A DNA stretch of 25,014 bases from Planoprotostelium fungivorum (Eukaryota > Evosea > Variosea > Cavosteliida > Cavosteliaceae), in NCBI GenBank assembly GCA_003024175.1, contig MDYQ01000318.1, positions 1 to 25,014 on the forward strand, given 5' to 3'. The position numbers and the translations under genes are program-made. Shown one piece after another: positions 9,028 to 20,600 of this stretch (position 1 is its first letter; each line of letters starts with the position of its first letter). Under the pieces are notes generated by a model. That model searched no databases, was not told where the DNA came from, and saw only the letters and a list, made by a program, of their open reading frames with translations.

Positions 9028-12000
9028 AAGAGGATGGGATCGTAATCGCATTTACATTCTTATTTATTGCTGTTGCTCTTTGTGTGAGGAGTTTGAAGAA
9101 ACACTCTCTGGTGATGACTTCCTCTACAAACTCGTGGTGCTTGTTGTGACCGGTAACGACATTGTGTGCTACTTCGTGAGCAAAGGTAACCAGCCACCAA
9201 CACTTGACTCTGTCGTAGCTTTCGTTGGGTTGTAACACTTGGTAATACCTCAAATTGAAGAACAGACTATATAGGTGAGGGACAGATGAATAGTGATTCT
9301 TACTGTGTGTTGTGATTGAAGGCAATGGTCTCTTTGTCTTCGTAGAAACAGTGAACCTTGTGTTGGGGATAGTTGAATAACAAGGTCAATGATGAGATGA
9401 CCTCTCTGAAATTGTCTATGCACGTCTTTGTGCATTTACTGAGCTCCATTTGCCCCTGTAAATCTTTCCTCTCGCAGTAGATTCCTTCTCTGCCTTGAAT
9501 CCAATCCTTCCTCGAGAGTGTCTCACATTCTTCTATCCAAAAGGATTTCATTTGTTTTTTGAATTGATCGAGCAAGCCACTCTATCTTTGATTCAATTTC
9601 TTTGTTTATGGAATAGATCTATTTTACCATGTACTATGAGCGACACTCGTGGTAACTACTGAGAGCTGTGTTGAGATCCAACGTTTTGGATCTCAAACTA
9701 CCAACAATAGAGTCGTTACCGATAGAGTATGCTCACCATGTGTCAATAGGATCATGACTCACCGCATCGTTATTGTTGTGGATGTTGAATAACGTATTGA
9801 ATAGCAGTTGCTCTTGTTGAGCGAGATGGATAGGTCCTACCGTTTCGTGTCTCTGTTCAGCCTGAACGGCATTCCCCGGAGCCATCTCTACGGTGGTGAT
9901 TGGTGATGGATTGATCTCTGCAGGTGTGGGGCTCTCTTGTATCGTTCGGTTCAATAGAGAGACGAGGAGGACGTCAGCATTCACTCCTCTCTTTCCCATG
10001 ATGCGGAGGAAAGCATTGACGATGGATGTCTTGATGCATTGGCAGCTATTGGATATGCACTTGGAGATGTTTTTCTCTTTCAACCATTGATGCTGTGTAT
10101 TTCAGTCAGACATGTCAAACTGAAAAGACAGCGTCACCATTTGTGATCGACTAAGGAATCGAGCGTCGATGATCCACTCTTTCGGTTGTTTTCCCTGAAT
10201 GGCTCTTCCTGTTGTGGATGAGCCACATAAGAAGAGGAGAGATTACCTTGTTCGTCCGTGTGAGGAATGTCGATGACCAAGAGACAGTTTCCCGGAGGAA
10301 AGATCTTGAAGGTGAGGCTCAGTTTTGCTGAGGGACTGGTTGAGAAACACTTATCAAGTGTGTCCACCAGGCTTTGATGGATTTGTTTCTCAACGGCATT
10401 GCTCGGTCTCCAATCGGTCAAGCTGAGCCGAATGAGTGATGAATGTTGTGGATGCATCACCTTGACAAGTCTTTTCTCTTGATCTCCCACAGTCTGTCTA
10501 GGGTGACCATGTGCCTCGAAGTTCTCATCAAATTGTAGACACCATCACAGACGAGATGTGTTTTGAACTGTAGATATTCTGCCTCTTCTTTCATGTCCTT
10601 CTGTTCTTCTTTGTATGGCAGAATGGGAGAATCGGTCTTCAGTTCCCTGCGGAGGAGAGAGTTGAAGTACCTGTGCCTATCAACATGGACATCGAATTCG
10701 AGTTCTTACATGCAGAGTGTATCGGCAAAGGGGGTGCCTCCATATTTCTTCATCGCCTCCACAAATTCTGAACTCTGGTCCTTCGGCTGCGCTCCCACGT
10801 GTTTCAGTATGAATCTGTTCCATTCAATACGATCGATGTACTGTCTCACTCACTGACACATCGAGTCTTGAGCTCGACTGTTTCCCGCGAAGCTGACAGT
10901 GAGAAGTTTTGTGATCATCTGGCCTATGATGCGGTCGGACATGAGATGGTCTCTGTCTCTGCCTAATCCCAATTCTTTGTAGAGATTAGACGAGCCGATG
11001 TAGTTGATGGCGAATCCCATGGAGTTACCGACAGCTGAGCCGTGTGGGCTCTTCATCACTCGTATGCCCCGGATGTAGATTCCTCCCGCCATCTTCGATG
11101 TGTCAATGTCATCTCACCATCATTGATTCAATACTCATTCATATAGATGTTCGATCGAAGAGGATGTGAAGAATCGATCACCTGTTCGGGTCCATTTGCG
11201 TTGAATGATGGATTGAGAAACGGGGCAAACTTTTCGATCTGAAGGAAGAGAATATTTTGATCCGAATCAAAGTGGGGAGATGCGAGTTGATAGTAGGGAT
11301 TCAGTGTCAAGTGTTCGTTGATGTCGATTGCCTTCATCGTGTCTCCCCTTTGTACCACGTGATAGGGTATCTGGATGTATCAGGTGGCTTCATTTCATCG
11401 ACTCACTCGAATGGTGACCACCGTGTGTGGCTTCGGTTCTATCCGACTGAAATGAACGTGAAGAATCTGATTCTTGTTGTGGGAGAAGGTCCACTTTGTA
11501 CATCCCGTACAATATTCCACCTGAACAGAGGTGAGAAGAGGAAGATGGTGAGAGGATGATGAGAGTGGAGAGGAGATGATGAGAGTGGAGAGGAGATGAT
11601 GAAAAGACAAATGAGAGGTGAGTGAGAAAGAAATATGAGGAACGTACGAGGTAACCGGCGTCTGTCAGACAATTGATCGCAACTTTCATTCCTTCCCCAA
11701 AATGTCCGGCAGCACCCTCTCCTGTGAGAATGAGATTAGAAGGCAAGTTGATTCAGTGCTTGGATGATCACCTTTCTCACTGTGTCCAACGGCGAGAATG
11801 ACGGGATCTAACACCGTACTGAAATTGGTCATCACGGTGTAGATGGGGACACTTGCTACGACTGCTTCAAATAGACTGCCAAGTAGCTGTATCGGTTAGA
11901 AAAGTACGGGCTTGAGGATGAGACAAACTTTCGCATCTTGGTTGAATAATCTCCAAACGTTGATGCCGTCTGCGACGTCGAGATTTGAGGGAACTTGTTC

Positions 12001-12404
12001 GTACGTCAAGCGTGGATCTCGATTACCGTTGAGGTGTCTGCACTGATCCACGAAGTTTTGAATCAATTCACGTTGATTTCTGAAATTGGTTCTATTCCTC
12101 AGATAGGATCTGGAAGATGTCACATGTTTGTGGGTTGCACATCACATCTCACCCAGTCAGATTCATGTCCTTGATCCCTTCGCTCGGTGATACGTTCATC
12201 TTGTAGCGGGCTTCGTCAGTGATCAAAGGAGCGCCGTCCACTCTTTGCATCTCTTCCAATTTGGTTAGGAGATGGCCTAAACGCAAGTTAAATGCATCCT
12301 GGTCCATCATCTGTTTCTGGTTTGTTATCTTCTGAAACCCCAATCATCTCTTTCGCTCGAGCTTCGGCAAGGAAACTTCCCGTTTCTTCAATTAAGAATT
12401 TCAT
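8996..12404 (-). CDS. GHKL (Hsp90/sacsin-type) ATPase with C-terminal HExxH zincin-like motif
   Basis: Large minus-strand gene, about 15 exons and about 880 residues by eye. Residues about 110-125 read NQRELIQNFVDQC, matching the GHKL N-box (E-x-x-x-N). Residues about 162-195 read DPVILAVGHSEKGEGAAGHF then GEGMKVAIN, matching the glycine-rich ATP-lid motifs. A transducer-like part follows: GGIYIRGIRVMKS and LGLGRDRDHLMSDRI (about 310-360), which resembles uncharacterised GHKL proteins of fungi and protists. Then come DWRPSNAVEKQIHQ, a Cys-rich CISNSCQC and a long linker. Near the C terminus KCWWLVTFAHEVAHNVVTGH carries HExxH with further His and Glu residues downstream (HNKHHEFVEE), a plausible zinc site. 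Function unknown; an ATP-driven chaperone or protease is inference. The start at 12404 was chosen as the first ATG of the open first exon. The intron at 12338 has in-frame acceptors giving 28 or 40 nt. The exon 8/9 junction (about 10858-10914) is the least certain. Confidence 0.7.
9023..9028 (+). other. Possible poly(A) variant hexamer overlapping the PMPCA stop
   Basis: TATAAA, a variant poly(A) hexamer, contains the TAA stop codon and lies just outside the 32-nt overlap with the opposite gene. Confidence 0.35.
9645..9728. repeat. Nested inverted repeat in an intron of the GHKL gene
   Basis: The core 9671-9696 is a perfect hairpin: 11-nt arms TTGAGATCCAA and TTGGATCTCAA around CGTT. It is flanked by GGTAAC (9651-9656) pairing with GTTACC (9715-9720), and by ACTC (9645-9648) pairing with GAGT (9725-9728). 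The whole structure lies inside the 181-nt intron 9582-9762, the longest in this gene. It could fold the intron, or be the remains of a small inverted-repeat transposon, although no target-site duplication is obvious. Confidence 0.75.
11551..11606 (-). repeat. Intronic minisatellite, 18-20-nt unit, about three copies
   Basis: Units AGAGGATGATGAGAGTGG, AGAGGAGATGATGAGAGTGG and AGAGGAGATGATGAAAAG in tandem, inside the 127-nt GHKL intron 11521-11647. On the transcribed strand it is a pyrimidine-rich tract feeding the splice acceptor, analogous to the long STAG intron, so intron growth here again comes from polypyrimidine repeats. Confidence 0.85.
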
Positions 12405-12544
12405 CTTTCAACTTGAATCGATCCAACCGATCCTTGTGACACTATTCGTGGGCGGGAGACACTAGCATCAATCAAAGTGATATCAAGGATGGACGTCGTC
12501 TTTGTCATTATAGAGGCTAGACAGAAGAAATGTGTCTGACGCGA

Positions 12545-13447
12545 TTATCTTCCAACATATACATTTATGATGAGAGCCAACACGACGAACGCCATAATCA
12601 ACAGAAATCCCATCCCAGTCCTTCCACCCTTCTGCTCTCTCAACAGCACACCCTGTCCCTCCTTCTCCTTCTCTCTTCCCTCTCTCAGCGACTCCCCTTC
12701 TGCGACCGATTCTACCTGCCATCCCATGAGAAGAAGAGTTGAACAGGAACTCACTAACTCTGGAAAGAGCTTTCTGAACATTGGATTCGCGGCGTTGATC
12801 TTGGATGAGTTCTGTGCGTACTTTCTCTTCTGGTCTGTGGTCGTCCTGACAGAGCCCAATGTGTCGGCGTCTTCCAACATGAAGGACAAGAGTCCGTTCA
12901 ATATCGTCGACACACTCCACAGAGGATTCCATCTGTGATCTTCAATCTCATACAGTACCTTCCTCACTCACGATTCTGGATGATCTGGGAGAGTCAGAAG
13001 AGGAAGATGGAGGAGATCGACTCACAATCACTCATGGAGAGGCACAGTCTCTTGTTGATCTCAAATCGACCGTTTGGAGTGATCATGTAGATGGCGGGTG
13101 GTTTGTGGGGATAGCCTGTTGGAAAAACAACCTTACCGTGATATGTTCCTCCTGATCGTCTGTCATCTACGTTGAAACACATGGCATATGTGCGAAATGA
13201 AAAGGAGAATTGACACCTTCGTACGGGGTGTCTGTTGGTCCTGTGATGACATAATGCCTGGCAATAGTTAGAACAGTGTCACAAGAATTTGAAATAACCA
13301 TTCTAAAATGTTCTTTGGGTTGGGGAGTGCGACAATGTTTGGAATGGGCTCTTTGAGTATCATGTGTAGCTCCCTTTTCAGTCGTGTCTGACAATAAGTT
13401 AACGGAGAAGAAATCGTGGGTCTCACTATGCACTGCTTCGTCTCCAT
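12545..13447 (-). CDS. UBE2J2: Ubiquitin-conjugating enzyme E2 J2 (Ubc6 type)
   Basis: Tail-anchored ER E2 that works with ERAD ubiquitin ligases. Five exons join to about 235 residues: [112 protein letters not shown]. The catalytic Cys is in NKRLCLS, and the Ubc6-type SMSDYHRWNP loop replaces the usual layout, as in UBE2J proteins. A charged linker precedes the C-terminal transmembrane anchor [20 protein letters not shown]. The anchor has almost nothing after it (GR-stop), as in a tail-anchored protein. One intron uses a GTTATT donor; another, with several AGs, is about 85 nt. Head-to-head with the tubby gene, 144 bp apart. Confidence 0.93.
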
Positions 13448-13591
13448 TTCGCCAAGATCATTGATTTCACGATCATCACATCACGTGGCTTTTTACAACG
13501 TACCAGGATCAAAATATTGTGCTGGAAGTTTTTGGTGGCTTTCCAAATTAAGGCTACCTGTTAAACACGTTCGACTCCTCACAGGAGGTCC
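13448..13591. promoter_or_regulatory. Divergent UBE2J2/TULP promoter region with E-box
   Basis: The 144 bp between two start codons. TCACGTG at 13481-13487 is a canonical E-box (CACGTG) of the type bound by USF/MITF-class bHLH-ZIP factors. No TATA box is apparent. Regulation is inferred only. Confidence 0.4.
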
Positions 13592-15342
13592 ATGTTTTAC
13601 AGCTCCAGTGACGATGAGGAGGATATAGGGCTGAAAGTAGCCGCTGAGTCCTCCTCTTCGTATCAGACCCAACCATCTTACAATACCTTCTCTAAAGTAG
13701 ACCCTTATGATAGTGAGAAGGCAATCTTCCTCCTCTCTTACACCTTGAAGGTCCGAAAGTGGTTCGACCAACGTCGGCTGCTCAATCGCCGAGAATCGCT
13801 GCTCAGGCAAGGGCGAGAGCACTTGAGGAGAAGAGGAGAGCAAATCGATCCAATATTCCTGGTATGGTCACAGAGGCAGGCAACATGCCCCGACCTTCCT
13901 CGGGTGAGATGATCCGTACAACCGTGGTCTCACGTCCACAGCTTTGGGTTCTCCTCGTGTGAATAATTTCACGAGCGCTGGTGACGCTGACATCAAAGTT
14001 CTTTTGAAGGAGAGAAATGCACTACCCGAAGATTATGTTATCGTGAGCCACAATCAATCTCAGTCATCTAACACCTTTCAGGAACAGAAGGGAATGAGTG
14101 ATGCGGAGCGAACATTGATGTCGCAAGGCATCAGTTCTACCTTCGACCCACGAGAAGAAGAGGAAGATGTAGTACCTCCTTCCAGCTCTACTGCGACAGA
14201 GGTGTGCGGGCTGTGAGACAACTGTGCTCACGTACAACAGAATATTTTCCAGAAGAGATCAACAGAGACAGCGGTTCCTCCCGAGAGAGAGGAGCTTCAG
14301 TCTAGTAGTGAGCTTCCAAGTCCTCCTGCATCTCCAAAGGTTTCTTCTCACGCTCCTAAATCCATCATCAATGTGGATGCTTCTGACGTCAGAGCTTTCA
14401 TCAACCAGTGCGTGGCTGATGTGTTCCATTCATCTAATGAGTTCAGACCTGGACCGAAGGGAGGGTTCATTAATTGCAAGATCATCCGATCCAAGAGCGC
14501 ATTCGGAGCTGAATATTACCTTTACCTGGAAGAGGGCGAACGCTTCTTGTTGGCTGCAAGAAAAAGGAAGAAGAGCAAGACATCCAACTATCTCATCTCA
14601 CTCGAGAGAGGCGACCTCAACCGAAACAGCGGCAACTTTGTGGGAAAGGTGAATATCGATGTCACGTATCAGAAAGTGACTTGCAAGGTTCGCTCTAATT
14701 TCACTGGAACTGAATTTGTCATCTATGACCGAGGTGTCGCTCCTGGAAAGGATAACAGCAACGTGGGCACTCGCCAGGAGCTTGGTGCCATCCTCTACGT
14801 AAGTTGAAAAGCTGTGAAACTGATGTCGTGGCACTCATCGTCTCAGCAATCCAACGTATTAGGGATCAAAGGGCCGAGAAAGATGAAAGTCATAGTGCCC
14901 TCATTCAACCCAGAGACGGATCAACGCGTCCAGTGGAAACCAACTCGTCCCGCTGATTCTCTATTGGAGAAGTACAAAGCTAATCTGACGGAAGATATGC
15001 TTTTGCTGCAGAACAAGTCACCTGGTTGGAACGAAGGTGATGAGTCAGTGATCTGAGACCATCAAGTAACGAAAGGTAGAGAAGAAATCTTACATGCTCA
15101 ACTTTTATGGAAGGGTCAAGATGGCTTCCATCAAAAACTTTCAGATCGTCTCGGAGGCTGAGGGTGAGAGATGATCTTGTGCGCTGTGACTCAAATTTGT
15201 AGGTGGAGGTGATCAGATCCTAATGCAATTTGGACGCTGGAACAACGAGCAGTTTAGCTTGGACTTCCAGTACCCCCTGTCTCTGATTCAAGCATTCGGT
15301 ATCGCATTAGCCAGTTTCGACAATAAGCTGGCTTGTGAATAA
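13592..15342 (+). CDS. TULP: Tubby-like protein (TULP family)
   Basis: Joined exons give about 500 residues. The N-terminal half is low-complexity and Ser/Glu-rich ([13 protein letters not shown]), with a short basic/coiled segment [16 protein letters not shown]. The tubby domain (about 245-500) folds as a beta barrel around a hydrophobic helix and binds PI(4,5)P2; in animals TULPs carry receptors into cilia via IFT-A. Diagnostic motifs: [20 protein letters not shown] (phosphoinositide-contacting Lys/Arg), [46 protein letters not shown], and the terminal helix [22 protein letters not shown] (split here as two motifs, PLSLIQAF and [10 protein letters not shown]). That ending is nearly the animal consensus. 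Introns are about 38-48 nt. The first intron joins DPYDS to PKVVRPTS. The stop lies within AATAAA. I see no clear IFT-A-binding helix like that of TULP3, so the exact orthologue is open. Confidence 0.94.
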
Positions 15343-15343
15343 A
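15338..15343 (+). other. AATAAA poly(A) signal containing the TULP stop codon
   Basis: The last codons read GAA TAA A, so the canonical hexamer spans the stop. The next gene starts 67 bp downstream, leaving room for only a very short 3' UTR. Confidence 0.55.
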
Positions 15344-15409
15344 ATGAGTCAGAAATTTCTGTGAGTGACAGTTGTAGCCTGAATAAAAGGTGGCCTTCCG
15401 AGAAAGATC

Positions 15410-17426
15410 ATGGCGGACCTGCAGAGCTGCCCCTCGGTATCATTTCCTCAAGGCCACCACAATTGTGAAGATTTTCTTCGTTTCGTCGTTGGGTTCCTCA
15501 CAGCTCATCATCAATTGCTCTCTGGTCCTGTGGTGCACTATCTATCAAAGAATCTGTATGAAGAGATTATACCTGTACAAATCAGAATGTGGTGGGATGC
15601 TCTGGATGAACCTGAATGGGATCACCTTCTGAGACATCTTAGCAAGGGAGAGCAACGAGTGAGATCATCCTTGAATGATCCATCACATCAATGGATTAGC
15701 TGAGTTGTTCTGATCTGCGTAAAGGATGAGTATCCCTCCGAATTGAGACAATTCCTGGAGGATCTGCAGAGCACCCAGCTGTCCCGTGATACACCAGAAT
15801 TTCGTGCGTAGAGAATCAACATCGAGTCGCTGAATCTAGAAATGACAGTCAAGAGAACACATTACAAGCTCTCAGACGATCTATGCATAGGACAATCACC
15901 AAAGAAATTGCATGAAGTGGGAAGATTGTGTCAACTACTCTGCCAGGTCAAAGAATTGACGAACGCTCGCCTAGCCATCGATGCAGGATCGGGACAAGTG
16001 AGGATCTGATCTATGAGGAACAAACTTCTCACGATAACAAGGGTTATCTGTCTAGATCAATCACCTTCCCTCCATTGAGTTTATCTTGTCAGGCCATCGA
16101 AAGATCGGAGACGAACGTGGCCTCGGCAAAGAAGACAGATAAGAACATCAACAAAAGGAAGACAGTCAAGGCTGCCAGGGCTGAAAAAGATCGCAATGGT
16201 GACGACCGTCCATCTCAGCTTCTCTTATTTCCACAGATTTCGGTCTCCTTGTACACACAGTGGCCGACCTGGATCGACATTCCCTATCAAAAATATTCGA
16301 TAAGGCAGGGACCTATCCAGAGACAGGAAATATAGAAGGAGAGCTAAAGCTCAGTCCAGAGGAGATGAGAGAAGATAACGGAGGGACGATACGAGGAGAG
16401 GGAATGGAGAGGCCAAAAGGAGAGAAAGAGAATAGACAAGGCAAAGAGACAGAAGAGAACAGAGAAGGTGTAAAGAAAGAGAATAGAGAGGGAATGGATC
16501 AAAGGGGAACAGTGGCAGTCGCTCTGCACGCTTGTGGAGATCTGACTACAAATTGCATCAGAGCCTTCTTAGACAGCTCGGAGCACATGTGCGCTGCCGT
16601 GTTTATCCCTTGTTGTTATCAACTCATGTGTGTAGAAGGTAACACACAATCACAGTTTCACGAGACTAAATTGATTCAGATCGACCAGATCAGTGGCCAT
16701 TGTCCCATCAGTTGAGAGAAATCATCAAAAGTAATCCACAGAGACCTTGCAGAATGGGACAGTCAACGTCCCAGACTGTAACATTTGAAGCAACTTATCG
16801 ACTGTTCATGTTGGCAAATCAAGTGAGCTGAATGTTCCGAATTATCTATCACCAATGATCAATTCTAGGTACCATCAACATGGACATTGAACGAACAAGA
16901 ATGGAGCGATTTCAGAAACTCCATCCACCATCATTATTATCGTGCCAGAATAGAGAAGGAACTGTTGTCTCCTGCTATAGAGGCTGGCATTCGGTAATTG
17001 AGATGCACTTTATGAATCTGAACGTGTGCAGACCAGCAGAGACATTCAAGAGAATGGGAAGACTCCCGTCCACTGCCTTCTCCGGTGGATTCTCTGAATA
17101 CAAATCAGCTGTCATACGCAAATATAAACTGGAAGATTTTGTGAGTACAGCTTCTTTGGAACCAGAGATGGAGGAGGACATGGTGAGTTGGGAGTATATT
17201 CAGATCAAACTGAAGCTGGAAGATGGCGGAGAAGAGGATTGCCCTCTTGTGGACACTGAGAGCGTTAATTGCACCCGCAGTGGAGAGTCTGATTGCAATC
17301 GATCGATATCTCAATATGAGGGAGTCTTTGAATGATGAATGGGATGTGAAGCTATTGGCAGCTTTTGAATATACAGAAAGCCAGAGGAATCTCTGTTTGG
17401 TTGCTTACCGGAGATGCCAAATCTGA
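15410..17426 (+). CDS. METTL25B: METTL25/METTL25B-family methyltransferase-like protein
   Basis: About 580 residues after splicing. The N-terminal helical part (MWWDALDEPEWDHLLRHL) leads to SPKKLHEVGRL and the SAM-binding motif I IDAGSGQGYLSRS (about 160-172). Motif-IV-like ALHACGDLTTN and the paired cysteines of FIPCCYQLM follow, then QWPLSHQLR. The C-terminal helical domain includes RMGRLPSTAFSGGFSEYKSA and LIAPAVESLIAIDRYLN, ending NLCLVAYRRCQI. These motifs and the APAVESLIAIDR segment match METTL25B (RRNAD1) and METTL25; I favour METTL25B because of the C terminus. Methyl substrate unknown. Between VHTVADLDRHSLSKIF and the LHACGDL motif lies an insertion of about 80 highly charged residues rich in E, K, R, G and N, probably disordered. 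Introns about 38-65 nt. Starts 67 bp after TULP; same strand. Confidence 0.85.
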
Positions 17427-17484
17427 ATGAAGAAATTTTCCTTTGAAATTCAATCGCTTAAATAATGTGTGATAGAGCACTCTA

Positions 17485-17506
17485 CAACAGCTTTCGTGGG
17501 CTGTTG
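17485..17506. other. Small hairpin between convergent genes
   Basis: CAACAGC and GCTGTTG (7-bp perfect stem, 8-nt loop) in the 175-bp space between the 3' ends of METTL25B and PPIP5K. It lacks the histone stem-loop consensus and a following U-tract, so no function is assigned. Nothing else is recognised in this spacer except AATAAA near 17574. Confidence 0.35.
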
Positions 17507-17601
17507 AACCGATTACATCTCACTTAGCCTTCTTGATAATATCAACACAAAGAACTGATCTCGTGACACGGAGAATAAACGATTGTACCGAGTCTTAAGG
17601 T

Positions 17602-20600
17602 TTATCTCGGTTCTTCGTTAGGTAATTCCTTGGGATCTTCCCACACATCCTCCACGCCGCTTGTCGATGTCGACAGGATCTCTTCCTTCATGGGACGGAC
17701 GATCGGTGAACAAAATAATCACGACACATCATTTATTCTGATTCTCCTCGACAACGTGATCAACCTTCTTCACTATCTCCTTGAGCTCCTCCAGACCTAC
17801 TCTCATCAACACAAGAAGCATTGCATAACCCACCAAGATCGTCATTCACAGAGACCATCGCCCTGACTGCCTGTCTGTGCTCTGAATTCATCACACCAAA
17901 GGGATTGTTGTGACATCCACTGCAGAACAAAACTTCGATCTGAAATCTCTCCTCCTCTCTCGTGGCCCCCAGATTCTCGTAGATCTTGAACACAAGATTC
18001 GATAGATAACTATTCTTGCATCAGCCCACCATCAACCTCTCATCGATTACCTCAGTTCGACTGGTTCGATCAGCTCGTGAAACTTGGATGAACCAGAATG
18101 AAGAAGAACATTTCTCATGGAGTGGAGATGTGATTCGGATGTAAAGTATAATCTTGTCTTGGCCCCTTCTCCTTTGGACATTTCCACCATGTCGGTATAA
18201 AACTTTTGAACGAGATCTTCACAGATGAGAGATCCGATCGTCAGCTTCTCCTGAGGGGTGGTTCCATACTCAGCAGGCACAATGAACTTGGACAATAGCT
18301 CCTGTTACGTTCAGTGAAAGAGGTTCACCACTCACGATACAATCATATGAATGCACGAGATGAAAAGTGGATGTGATGAACAGAGTGATGGAGACACACC
18401 GCTTTCTCGTACAAACCAGAGAGGTCGATGTGGTTGAGCCAAGCATGATTGTGTAATATGTCGTAATTGATATAATCGAAGATGTCCGGTATCTTTGTCG
18501 TATCAAAATGGCCCTTCTTGGCCAACCAGAAGGTGGTTGTCAGCCTGTGCCATCTCTGTTGCATCATGGGCACCGTCTCTCCCTCACACGGTGTGGCTTG
18601 TGATGGCAACTCGTTATACAACTCTTTGATCAGTGCGTGGAGGTCCCTCATGCACTGGAGGGGGTTGTTCAACTCGTCCACTCCAGGCAGGTGGTTGAAT
18701 TTACTGGCGTCTTCCAGGTGCATCACCTTTCATCTTCAGCTTTCTCTTCCCTTTCATTCATCACCTCGAAGATGGTGCGTTTTGTATTTTCCATCAAATC
18801 CTTTCCAGCTGCGATATCTCCCAGCAACTTGACTGCTAATTTATCTTCACGGAAGATGTTGGCGGGGGCAGCTCCACCGAGCACACCGGATGCGAAAGCC
18901 TCAGCAGTCGCCTTGACTCTCCTCTCTGTGTTCGAGAAGACCTGCACAGTCAAAAGTGTAATGGTTATCGTTTACCTCGAGACTGGACAGGAAATCTTGG
19001 GCGTTTTCCTTGGGAAACACTCTCTCGGCGAAATATCTTCCCAGTATCTCAGATTGTTGAATACCAGCGTGTGTTAATATACCTTCCTTCGTCATTCTTG
19101 TCGTGATGAATAGGAGGAGGGAGACGTAGAGCGAATGTTCTCACGCACCTCCCCACTTGCAGATGAGTAAAACTTGATTGACTTTCTTCTTTCCACTTTC
19201 GTCTGTAGTCAGCTTTGGCTTCAATTGAACCTTTATCTTTGTGAGTGCGGAAGTGATCAGGTCACCATCAATCGCTCACCTTCGTCCCACCAAACTTCTT
19301 CTGGATGACAGTGTTGAACAGAAGGAGCTTGTGACTGTCCGTGACCTCCACCAGTCCTTCCTTCCTCTTGATCACTTCCTTCGAAACCTCCACCAAGAAC
19401 TTCATCCTCTCGATGTCGTTCTCTGAGTCATTCTTCAACTGAGAGATTCAGCTTCACCTCTACATCGACTCCCACCTTGATCTCTTTCGTGGAATCAGCA
19501 AACATGTTCAGGATCTCGGGGGCGTTGAGGTTCACTTTGACCTTCTGCTTCGGTGTGCGGTCTGCATGACGGAACACGGCTGACACTCCCCGGAGGATTC
19601 TCACACCCGATACTGTCTTGATCTGAGGTAGTCCCTGTGAGATCCTCGCCTGGATGAACATGTTCCTCATAATGGATGCAAAATCATCGTAATATTTCGG
19701 TGAATTCTGAGGAGGGTGAGGTCTGAAGTTGTACTCGTTTGACTTTGCACCTTGACAAAGGACCAACCATTGACATCACAGACGAATGCCTTTCCCGTCT
19801 TATCTCTCAGTAGGTCAAATCCACAGATAGGTTGTTTGAATGCCCTCGACACCTGGTACAGTGAGAAGAAGGAGAGAATCAGAGGATAACATGTGAGATA
19901 TTTCCTCACCTTCTTCGCGATGACTTGTTCCTCTGGAGTGAGATTGCAGATCTGTCTCAACTCTTTCCCGTCTTCCCCTCGTATGACGATACCATCCACG
20001 AATGGTGCTTTCCTCGCCTCAGAGTGTGCATACTCTGGACCGATGGTGTACACTTTGATGTCCTGTAGAATGAATGAGTGGACGTGTAAGGTGTGGAATA
20101 CCCACGTGTGAATTCTGAGTATCGATAAACTCTTCGTAGATGTAAGATCCGTTCTTCCTGACGCTCGAATTGTCCGATCGTTCTGAGCTCTTGTTGGAGA
20201 TCTTCCGGAACAGTCTGACGGAGCCACCACCCTGAGCAGAGTGGAAGTAGATGGTGATGTTGTGATCATCTGCATCCACTGGTTTCTCCACAAAGGGTTT
20301 CGTCATCCTCTTCCCATTGACCTGTCGTGCGTCATACGATGGAACAATGTGATGTCATGCGCGTCAGTACATTCATGGTGACGCTGACTTACCTCGATGT
20401 AGTCTTTAGTCTCGATGAAGGTGGGCTCCTCCTCAGATCCGTCTCTCGACATAATCACATGCTTCACACAAGGGATAGAGTTCCGCTGCAGTATCCTATC
20501 ATATGGTTAGAATAGATTTTGTGAAACGATCGAGTGAAGAAGGGTGAATTGTCCAACCTGAGGATGGCTCTTCTGTCCAACAGAGTCGTTTGCCAAGAGA

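Noticed and set aside
9030-12404. Argonaute/Piwi or zinc-finger gene as first guess for this minus-strand region
   Set aside because: No PAZ or PIWI catalytic motifs were found; the N-box and glycine-rich ATP-lid motifs fit a GHKL ATPase better.
13505-13575. Possible RFX X-box upstream of the tubby gene (expected for ciliary genes)
   Set aside because: GGCTACCTGTTAAAC near 13550 only loosely resembles the X-box consensus and lacks the second half-site; not reported as a regulatory site.
17485-17506. Histone-type 3' stem-loop
   Set aside because: The stem and loop do not match the GGYYYTTYTRARRRCC consensus and the neighbouring genes are not histones; kept only as a plain hairpin.
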